NCBI GenBank assembly: GCA_035416745.1 | Contig: DAOLNV010000069.1 | Span: forward strand, 1 to 31,681 | Reading direction: 5' to 3' | DNA from: Candidatus Hydrogenedentota bacterium | GTDB lineage: Bacteria; Hydrogenedentota; Hydrogenedentia; Hydrogenedentales; SLHB01 | DNA: 31,681 nt | In this document: positions 25,964-31,681 of the stretch, piece after piece | How the letters are laid out: each line of letters begins with the position of its first letter | Numbering within the stretch: the stretch's first letter is position 1 | Made by a program: the position numbers and the translations under genes | The notes under the pieces: generated by a model | Database searches by the model: none | Seen by the model: the letters and a program-made list of their open reading frames with translations, nothing else | What the model was told of the DNA's origin: nothing

Positions 25964-26278
25964 TCACTCCTCTTCCATGGTGCACAGTAATGGGAACCCG
26001 TGCGAACGGGCCAGGTCGTGCACCGCGGCGATCTTCACTTCGGCAATCTGCGAGGGGTAGACGCCGCACACGCCCACGCCTCCCTTGTGAATGCGGAGCA
26101 TGATGCGCACCGCGTCAGGGTGGGGGCGCCGAAAGACCGCTTGCAGCACCTGAACGACGAATTCCATCGTGGTGTAGTCGTCGTTATGCATCAGCACCTT
26201 GTACCGGCGCGGTACCTTCGTTTCCTCGCGCGGCTTGACGCCCACGCCTTCTTTTGTCCCTGGCACATACTCCGGCAC
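25964..26278 (-). CDS. clpS: ClpS adaptor for N-degron substrates
   Basis: This 104-residue adaptor hands proteins with Leu, Phe, Tyr or Trp at the N-terminus to ClpA. The pocket residues known from E. coli are all present: Asn32-Asp33 in MHNDDYTTMEFV, the gatekeeper Met38, and His64 in IHKGGVGVCGVYPSQIAEVK. The first 22 residues are a flexible extension. The start is a GTG with GGAG about 13 bases upstream. It is the first gene of clpS-clpA-aat and lies only 7 bases from clpA. Confidence 0.95.
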   Translation of the reverse strand: MPEYVPGTKEGVGVKPREETKVPRRYKVLMHNDDYTTMEFVVQVLQAVFRRPHPDAVRIMLRIHKGGVGVCGVYPSQIAEVKIAAVHDLARSHGFPLLCTMEEE

Positions 26279-26613
26279 GGTCTTATGCCCACTCCAGGCC
26301 GGCGCACGGCGCGCAACGGCGCTCCGCAGCCACCTCTATCCCTTACAAATACGCGATACGCCATTCGTTTATTCTATTCTACACCGTTTCGGCGGGTCCG
26401 TGCAGCAGCCGCCCCGCGCCATGAGAATATTCAACCGAAGAGGGCGGAATGGCGAGTGGGAAGACTCGCCCTCCGTCCTTGTCCTCCGTGTCTTTACGTG
26501 AGTTCATGTTCGCTTGCACAATGGCGCAAACCCTCGTAGACTGCGTGCGAGCGTCAATGGTTGCAGAAGCTTCTCAAGATGGTCATGTCTCAAGACCTAT
26601 AGGAACACATGCT
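26279..26613. other. Divergent intergenic region between clpS and the nitrilase-family gene
   Basis: These 335 bases hold no supported gene. An in-frame ATG at 26449 would lengthen the nitrilase-family protein by 55 residues, but that stretch has no family similarity. A perfect seven-base-pair hairpin, ggcgagt/actcgcc with a six-base loop, sits at 26451-26470. An AT-rich patch at 26365-26381 could supply a -10 box for clpS on the minus strand (TAGAAT), with no good -35 partner. A weak TTGCAC-17-TAGACT pair near 26514-26542 faces the nitrilase-family gene. Confidence 0.45.
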
Positions 26614-27570
26614 ATGGCTAATCCCGTTCGCATCAGTACGTTTGGCACGCCGGCCGTCCGTTTTTACGACGGAGCGAAAAAGCTCGGACAGGAGGCCGTC
26701 GATGCCATGCTGGCGCACTGGCGCGCGCAGCTTGCCCTCGTTCTGCCCGAGAAGCCCGACCTCATCGTAGTCCCCGAGGCATGCGACCGGTTTCCCGACC
26801 ACAACAACGAGGAACGCTTCGAGTATTACAAGATCCGGGGCGACCAGGTGCGCGACGCGTTCGCCGCCGCCGCTAAGGAACACGGATGTTATATCGCCTA
26901 TTCAGCCGCACGGGCGCTCGAAGACGGGAGCTGGCGGAACTCGACGCAGCTCATCGACCGCAACGGCAAGGTCGCGGGCATCTACAACAAGAACCATCTT
27001 GTCATCGAGGAACGTACTCGCTGGGGGATGCTCTACGGCGCGGAAGCCCCCGTGTTTCAATGCGACTTCGGCCGCGTCGCCTGCGCCATTTGTTTCGACC
27101 TGAATTTCGACGAGCTGCGCCTCAAATACGTCGCGCAGAGACCCGACCTCATCGTCTTTTCGTCCATGTACCACGGCGGCCTGATGCAGGCGTACTGGGC
27201 ATACTCGTGCCGGGCGCATTTCGTGGGCGCGTGCTCCGGCCTCCCCAGCGCCATCCTTTCCCCTGCGGGCGAGATCCTGGCAACGACGACGAACTATTTC
27301 TCCTGCGTAACCGCCACCGTGAACCTGGACTGCGCGCTGATCCATCTCGATTACAACTGGGACAAAATCCGCGCCATGACCGACAAATACGGGCCAAAGG
27401 TCAAGATGCACGACCCCGGGCTCCTGGGAGCCGTGCTCATCAGCAGCGAAACCACCGAATTCACCATCAACGACATGATCAAGGAATTCGGAATCGAGCT
27501 GCTCGACGACTACTTCAGGCGAGCCCTCGACCACCGGCACGCCCCAGGCAATATCGAGGGAACGGCCTGA
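26614..27570 (+). CDS. Carbon-nitrogen hydrolase (nitrilase superfamily)
   Basis: This 318-residue cytoplasmic protein has the full Glu-Lys-Cys triad of the nitrilase superfamily: Glu55 (IVVPEACD), Lys126 (YNKNHLV) and Cys160 (ACAICFDLNFDE). Such enzymes cleave amides, carbamoyl groups or nitriles. A C-terminal extension of about 60 residues after the family core ends in ALDHRHAPGN. The ATG at 26614 is chosen because AGGA lies about 9 bases upstream and the first beta-strand VRISTFG starts there. It is alone on its strand, diverging from clpS and converging with the M48 protease gene. Substrate unknown. Confidence 0.87.
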   Translation: MANPVRISTFGTPAVRFYDGAKKLGQEAVDAMLAHWRAQLALVLPEKPDLIVVPEACDRFPDHNNEERFEYYKIRGDQVRDAFAAAAKEHGCYIAYSAARALEDGSWRNSTQLIDRNGKVAGIYNKNHLVIEERTRWGMLYGAEAPVFQCDFGRVACAICFDLNFDELRLKYVAQRPDLIVFSSMYHGGLMQAYWAYSCRAHFVGACSGLPSAILSPAGEILATTTNYFSCVTATVNLDCALIHLDYNWDKIRAMTDKYGPKVKMHDPGLLGAVLISSETTEFTINDMIKEFGIELLDDYFRRALDHRHAPGNIEGTA

Positions 27571-27686
27571 CAACCTCGTACATCTTCCGTAAGATGAAGG
27601 ATTTACAGGGTTTCCGACCGCTCCGGCCATTTCATTAAGCGCAGATTTCGCACTATCAAGCGCCGCTCGCCATGGCAAACCTGTAA

Positions 27687-27720
27687 ATTGTCCACGGGTT
27701 GGATAATCTGCAGGGACAAT
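27687..27720. other. Inverted repeat in the convergent region
   Basis: attgtcc (27687-27693) and ggacaat (27714-27720) form a seven-base-pair stem with a 20-base loop between two convergent genes. Neither strand shows a T-run, so a terminator role is only possible. A second small hairpin, catctt/aagatg with a four-base loop, is at 27581-27596. Confidence 0.25.
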
Positions 27721-27764
27721 CCCCGGCCCACAGCGGCCCCCCGCGTGCGGCTCTCCCTTCTTTA

Positions 27765-29267
27765 TTACGCCGCGTCGTGGATACGAATCGTGCGCTTGCA
27801 TTGCCGGCACTGGACGGCGTCCGTGTCAGCGTCGGGAGCCACGTTGATGGTCTCGCCGCAGCGGCAACGGAACGTGGTCCACGCGCCGGGGTTTCGTTTC
27901 ACGACCAGTGGCGGTTCCGCGTCCGTGGCCAGTCCTCTCGTGGGCGGCGGAGGCGGGGTTTGCGCGGCATCACCCAGCGCGTTGGCCGCCGCCACAGCGG
28001 CGACCGGAATGGCCGATTCCCGGTGGCATCTCGGGCATGTGACCGTGTCGCGCTTGAAATCAGGGGGGAGTTTCAGACGCAACCCGCACGCGCAGGTAAT
28101 GAAGACGAAACTGTTGATGCTGCGCAGCGCGTCCGTGGCTTTACGCCATTGCGCTTTCTTCTGGGCAGTCTTTCCGGCTTGCTGCGCTTCGGCATGAGCG
28201 CCGCGAATGGCCGCGCCCGCGCCCGCGGCCAGCGCCGAGGCGGGCACGCCAACCGCCGCCCCCACACGTTCCGACGCCCGCTGGTATTCGGCAAACGACG
28301 CGTTGCCCGCCATGCCGCGGAGGATCCGGATGCGCTCCTCGGTCGGGGGATGTGTCTGCATGAGGCTGAACGCCGACATCTTCTGCTTGTAGGGGTTGCA
28401 GATAAACATCGGCGCCGTGGTGCGGTTGATGCGCGCGAGTTGCTGGCTGTCTTGCTCAATGACCTCCAGCGCCGAGGCGAGCCCCTCCGGATAGCGCGTC
28501 AAGACCGCGCTCTGGGCATCGGCAAAGTATTCGCGGCGGCGCGAGGCTGCCAGGTAGATAAACTGCGCGAGAATCGGCGACAGGATCGCCAGCACCAGCG
28601 CCAGCACCATCATGAGCGCTTGCGCCTGGCCGCCTTTGCCGTTCGAGGACGACCGCGACCGCCGCCGCCCACCCGACGAGTAGAACATGCCCCGCACGTA
28701 GATGTCCGAGATCATGACGATTGCGCCCGCCATGATCCCCAGCATCTGCATGAACAGAATGTCGCGATTGACAATGTGACCCATTTCGTGCGCGATGACC
28801 CCTTGCAGCTGGTCGCGGTTCAGCCGCGAAAGAAGGCCCGACGTGATGGCTACCGCCGCGTGCTCCTTGTCGCGGCCGGTTGCGAACGCGTTCAGAGCGG
28901 GATCATCGATGATGTAGACGGCGGGCATCTTGCCCATGCCCGACGCAATGGTCATCTCCTCGACCACGTTAAACAGTTGGGGATGGTCCTGCTTCTGGAT
29001 TTCCCGCGCCCCGCTGACCGCCATGAGGATCGAGCCGCCGTTGTAATAGGCCACCGCCGTCATGACCGTCCAGATGCCGCCCGCGATCACCACGCCGAAA
29101 AGGCCTCCGGCAATCGGGACGGGGTACACCTGGCCGCCCGCCGCCACGTCCACCGGAGCGGGAAACAGGGACATGCCGATGAAAAAGCCCAGCGCCCCAA
29201 GCAATAGGAACATGGTTGCGGCAAGATAAGTGGATTTCCGCTTGTTCCCGCGTATGGCTTCCCACAT
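27765..29267 (-). CDS. HtpX-like M48 membrane metalloprotease with two C-terminal zinc ribbons
   Basis: This 500-residue protein is an M48 zinc endopeptidase of the HtpX group, which removes damaged membrane proteins. Membrane helices lie at about 14-34 and 52-75, then the zinc motif HEMGH at 160-164 facing the cytoplasm, helices at about 172-190 and 214-240, and the third zinc ligand Glu246 in SRRREYFADA. The protease core ends near 320. E. coli HtpX stops at 293 residues; here a tail of about 180 follows: an Ala-rich linker, a first ribbon (Cys392, Cys394, Cys411, Cys414), a Pro-rich spacer and a second ribbon (Cys468, Cys470, Cys487, Cys490). The ATG at 29267, following GAGAGGAAA, is preferred over a longer frame. 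LemA is 76 bases upstream. Confidence 0.9.
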   Translation of the reverse strand: MWEAIRGNKRKSTYLAATMFLLLGALGFFIGMSLFPAPVDVAAGGQVYPVPIAGGLFGVVIAGGIWTVMTAVAYYNGGSILMAVSGAREIQKQDHPQLFNVVEEMTIASGMGKMPAVYIIDDPALNAFATGRDKEHAAVAITSGLLSRLNRDQLQGVIAHEMGHIVNRDILFMQMLGIMAGAIVMISDIYVRGMFYSSGGRRRSRSSSNGKGGQAQALMMVLALVLAILSPILAQFIYLAASRRREYFADAQSAVLTRYPEGLASALEVIEQDSQQLARINRTTAPMFICNPYKQKMSAFSLMQTHPPTEERIRILRGMAGNASFAEYQRASERVGAAVGVPASALAAGAGAAIRGAHAEAQQAGKTAQKKAQWRKATDALRSINSFVFITCACGLRLKLPPDFKRDTVTCPRCHRESAIPVAAVAAANALGDAAQTPPPPPTRGLATDAEPPLVVKRNPGAWTTFRCRCGETINVAPDADTDAVQCRQCKRTIRIHDAA

Positions 29268-29343
29268 TGGCGCCTGTTTCCTCTCGAAAACAGCCCGGGC
29301 AGGCACGCCCGAGCCGGTGCCCACGACACCGCCGCTCTGTTAG

Positions 29344-29907
29344 TTAGAACTGCACCTTGGGCGCTTCGCGCTCCGCAGGCTCTTCCAGCTCGAAAAACTC
29401 TTCCAGCTTGAAATTGAAAATGCCCGCCACGATGTTGCTCGGAAACATCTGAACCTTGTTGTTCAGATTCATGACCTGATCGTTGTAGAACTGCCGGGCA
29501 AAACCGATCTTGTTCTCGGTCGAGGACAGCTCTTCCTGCAGCGCCAGAAAGTTGGTGTTGGCCTTAAGTTCCGGATACGCCTCGACAACCACCCGCAAGC
29601 CGCCCAGGGCCTGGTTGAGCAGGTTTTCCGCCTTCGACTGCTCAGCTACGCCTTGCGCGCTCATGGCCGCGCTGCGCGCCTGGGTAATCTTCTCGAAGGT
29701 TTCGCGCTCGTGTTTCGCGTATCCCTTCACGGTTTCCAGCAGATTCGGGATCAGGTCGTAGCGCCGTTTGAGCTGCACGTCCACCTGCGCCCATGCATTC
29801 TTCACTTCGTTGCGCAACCGGACCAGCCCGTTGTAGATACCCACGAGCCACCCCAGCCCGCCCAGCACGATAACCGCCAAAACTACAAACACCATGGCAA
29901 CACTCAT
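29344..29907 (-). CDS. lemA: LemA family protein
   Basis: This 187-residue protein has one N-terminal membrane helix (about 4-25) and then a helical-bundle domain. It carries the LemA signature LRNEVKNAWAQVDVQLKRRY followed by DLIPNLLETVKGYAKHE, and a later QFYNDQVMNLNNKVQMFPSN. LemA proteins are widespread, of poorly known function, and often encoded beside HtpX-type M48 proteases, as here. The ATG at 29907 has GGAAGAGGG upstream; an earlier in-frame start 11 codons away lacks one. The protease gene begins 76 bases after its stop. Confidence 0.93.
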   Translation of the reverse strand: MSVAMVFVVLAVIVLGGLGWLVGIYNGLVRLRNEVKNAWAQVDVQLKRRYDLIPNLLETVKGYAKHERETFEKITQARSAAMSAQGVAEQSKAENLLNQALGGLRVVVEAYPELKANTNFLALQEELSSTENKIGFARQFYNDQVMNLNNKVQMFPSNIVAGIFNFKLEEFFELEEPAEREAPKVQF

Positions 29908-30001
29908 GTTGAGACCCTCTTCCCGGTTGCGCCGCGCCACCCCGGCCGGGGCGCTGCAGGCCTGTTCTCACCGCTCACGCCAACCTGAACAGACTCCGAG
30001 C

Positions 30002-30418
30002 CTATGGCTCGACGTCCGTTTCCGACTCACCATCCTTTACAAATATGTTGCGTAAGAATTCGGAAATTTCACGTCCGCCCGCGAATTTGTGCGCATGCTC
30101 CATGACCGCCACCAATTCGCCCTTGTCAAAAAACAGCCCGTGATTGTGCGGGCAGCGATCATAGACAATGGGGGACCCTCCCCCGAAAGCTTCCTTGAGC
30201 ATCGGCGTATCGCAGGCAGGGCAGGGCCGTTTTGCTTCGGTGGCGGCGACTTCCTCGCCCCGGGAAATCAGATTGGCCACGTCAGGCGTCTCAAGGCCCA
30301 GAAGCAACTCGAGCTCCTGTTCATCCAGCCATACCCCGGAACACTCCGTGCAGAAATCCACCTCCACGTCGGCATATTCCAGCATGATCATCGGCTCTCG
30401 GCAAACCGGACACAGCAT
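30002..30418 (-). CDS. Double TFIIB-type zinc-ribbon protein
   Basis: This 138-residue protein holds two copies of a zf-TFIIB-like ribbon. The first is CPVC...FCTECSGVWLDEQELELLL near the N-terminus. The second is CPACDTPM...YDRCPHNHGLFFDKGELVAVM (about 66-105), in which the last zinc ligand is probably His rather than Cys. Such small proteins are common in bacteria but their role is not established. The ATG at 30418 is preferred because GGGAG lies about 7 bases before it; a GTG two codons earlier is too close. It precedes lemA by 94 bases on the same strand, and the M48 protease further down also ends in two zinc ribbons, which suggests a shared function. Confidence 0.82.
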   Translation of the reverse strand: MLCPVCREPMIMLEYADVEVDFCTECSGVWLDEQELELLLGLETPDVANLISRGEEVAATEAKRPCPACDTPMLKEAFGGGSPIVYDRCPHNHGLFFDKGELVAVMEHAHKFAGGREISEFLRNIFVKDGESETDVEP

Positions 30419-30424
30419 ATCCAC

Positions 30425-30922
30425 TCTCCCAGACTCGCCCCGAAAACATTCTACTCAACCCGCGGCCCGATTGCGAGATACATCAAAACAACCGCAGGAT
30501 AACTCGGCGATTGGGGGTCTCACACGTAGACACGGGGGACATGGAGCAAATAGCGCCCGAGCCGAAGCGAAATCCGCTCAGTTCCCCGTTCATGATGCGG
30601 GAAATGCCGCCATTCAACAAGGCCTCGCCAGAATTGGGCAAGCGTCCGAGTCTGATACGTGTCAAGCGCAGAGAGGTCAATATTCGCTTGTAGTGCGCCT
30701 TTGTGGCCCTCTGCTCGGATTAGAGTTCCACGAAAACGGCATCCTCCACAATGAGGTCTGCACGAAACCTTCCGCCAGACCGGCTCCCGCAAAGCTTGAT
30801 AGGGATTTGCAGACTGTTTCACAGCCCGGGGCCCGTTTCTCGATGAAGGGCCGCCGTTCCATCCACAAAGATGTTTCCCGTCTCATCCGGTTCTGGAGGA
30901 TTCGGTCTTCGTGTTTCCCGCG
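30425..30922. other. Long intergenic region, no recognised gene
   Basis: These 498 bases hold several short open frames on both strands (up to 100 codons) with no recognisable domain, no convincing ribosome site, and no conserved residues. Composition is less GC-rich than the genes around it. It could be spacer DNA or a decayed gene or element. The right edge contains an imperfect duplicate of the end of the peptidase gene. Confidence 0.5.
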
Positions 30923-30944
30923 TCATCGGTTCTTCTCTTGGAGG
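30872..30944 (-). repeat. Imperfect duplication of the 3' end of the M14 peptidase gene
   Basis: On the minus strand the segment from 30944 to 30912, which includes the last codons and stop of the peptidase gene, is echoed at 30899-30872. Both begin CCTCCA and end CGGGAAACA, with GAACCG in between and a few gaps. This looks like a short local duplication after which the copies diverged. Confidence 0.4.
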
Positions 30945-31681
30945 TAGCGGTGGATGGCCCGCGCGAGGTCATGGCCGAAAAGCCGTGCCGTTTCGGGAGT
31001 GACGGGGGTCCCTCCGGCGTTGGCATACGGAATCTCGATGGTGGCGGCGGCGGGTCCCCCTGCCAGTCCCGCGAGCCATTGAGCACAGTTCCCCGTGCCC
31101 GTGTTCCATCCCACGCCGTGGGGCATGTCGTAGCGCGGCGAATAGACGATGGGACCACTCTGCACGGACTCGAGCATGGCCGCGAGCACCTGCGCGCGCG
31201 CCCACGCTTCATGGTCAGGGCCGCCCACAAAAAATACCTGTTCGTTATCGCCGGGAGCGCCCGCGCCGCCGCGAATCCACGGGCAATGCAGGTCAAGCCC
31301 GACGGCGAGGCTGCCGCCGGACCACGACGGCACATACGCGCGGATTGCCTGTACCTCCGGGTAGATGCTGTGTTCGATGTAGTCACGATTGTGGTCATGC
31401 GGGGCACGATTCTTTCCCTGGTCGCCCTGCTCGACGCCGTCTTTGTCCATAAAGGGGACCGCCAGCATCACGGCGTTCTTGCGCAGCCAGCGGCCATGGG
31501 GGGTGTCACCCACCGCCGCCTCGAGCACGCCCTCCAGCACGAAGTTCGCCATGGTTTCGCAGGCGTGATGGCGGCAGAACAACGCGACCCGGTGCCGGGT
31601 ATCGCCCTTCCGCGCGCCAACCTGCAACCACTCGACCCGCCGTCCGCGGGCCGACGTGCACAATTCACCGGTTTCGATGCG
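30923..31681 (-). CDS. M14-family zinc carboxypeptidase-like protein, 5' end outside window
   Basis: The frame is open to the right edge, so the N-terminal part is missing; 252 residues are visible. The zinc site is H-x2-E (His39 and Glu42 counting from the first visible codon, in RHHACETM), with the third ligand in GLDLHCPW. DHNRDY supplies the substrate-carboxylate Arg, and TIEIPYAN near the C-terminus supplies the probable catalytic Glu. The spacing between HxxE and the third ligand, and the missing classical C-terminal Tyr region, place it among bacterial M14 relatives that may trim peptides, peptidoglycan or other amides. No signal peptide can be assessed. It is upstream of, and on the same strand as, the zinc-ribbon/lemA cassette but separated by about 500 bases. 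Confidence 0.82.
   Translation of the reverse strand, partial: RIETGELCTSARGRRVEWLQVGARKGDTRHRVALFCRHHACETMANFVLEGVLEAAVGDTPHGRWLRKNAVMLAVPFMDKDGVEQGDQGKNRAPHDHNRDYIEHSIYPEVQAIRAYVPSWSGGSLAVGLDLHCPWIRGGAGAPGDNEQVFFVGGPDHEAWARAQVLAAMLESVQSGPIVYSPRYDMPHGVGWNTGTGNCAQWLAGLAGGPAAATIEIPYANAGGTPVTPETARLFGHDLARAIHRYLQEKNR

Noticed and set aside
26449..26613. Longer N-terminus for the nitrilase-family protein from an ATG at 26449
   Set aside because: Although GAGG precedes it, the added 55 residues show no family similarity and the fold begins at the ATG at 26614. The segment also contains a perfect hairpin.
30520..30822. A 100-codon minus-strand frame in the 500-base intergenic region
   Set aside because: No ribosome site, no known motif, and overlapping frames of similar length in other phases; not supported as a gene.

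Overview
The window is a GC-rich, densely coded bacterial chromosome segment. It carries about 22 protein genes and no rRNA or tRNA gene that I could recognise. The organism is probably a diderm (Gram-negative-type) heterotroph. Evidence for this is a WaaE-like family 2 glycosyltransferase, a lipoprotein signal, a Tat-exported sulfatase, a SecDF fusion, a pyrophosphate-type phosphofructokinase, and secreted sialidase/sulfatase genes scattered among housekeeping genes. This mix recalls Planctomycetota, Lentisphaerota or Candidatus Hydrogenedentota. That placement is inference; no marker gene in the window was aligned.

Layout. Positions 1-54 look like the end of an insertion sequence. Then come an SGNH hydrolase (-) and a PPi-type 6-phosphofructokinase (-) with its own clear terminator. 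A divergent pair follows on the + strand: a GH29 alpha-L-fucosidase without a signal peptide, and a stand-alone MetH-type cobalamin reactivation domain protein. A long minus-strand block (about 16.5 kb down to 4.7 kb) reads, in transcription order: SUMF1-domain lipoprotein, rpsA, a large acetolactate synthase subunit, a doubtful small ORF, a glycosyltransferase, a secreted BNR-repeat sialidase, tgt, yajC and secDF. The sialidase ends one base before the tgt start. A plus-strand operon then encodes a FadN-type 3-hydroxyacyl-CoA dehydrogenase/enoyl-CoA hydratase and a thiolase, followed 59 bp later by a Tat-exported Cys-type sulfatase. The next minus-strand block is clpS-clpA-aat, a leucine N-degron module, followed by a divergent RpiB/LacAB-family protein. 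A nitrilase-superfamily hydrolase (+) is divergent from clpS. The right end is a minus-strand cassette of a TFIIB-type zinc-ribbon protein, LemA, and an HtpX-like M48 membrane protease with two C-terminal zinc ribbons. An M14 carboxypeptidase gene runs off the right edge.

How they fit together. Three themes recur. The first is breakdown of sulfated, fucosylated or sialylated glycans (GH29, sialidase, sulfatase, perhaps the SGNH hydrolase and the RpiB-like isomerase), feeding a PPi-linked glycolysis. The second is envelope and protein quality control (SecDF/YajC, ClpS-ClpA-Aat, LemA-M48). The third is ordinary housekeeping (Tgt, S1, acetolactate synthase, beta-oxidation). The parts most worth checking are the M48 protease with a double zinc-ribbon tail in a zinc-ribbon/LemA operon, the SUMF1 lipoprotein lacking the catalytic cysteine pair, the RpiB-like protein lacking both expected histidines, and the rpsA leader hairpin. 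I found no CRISPR array, prophage, or clearly new defence system.
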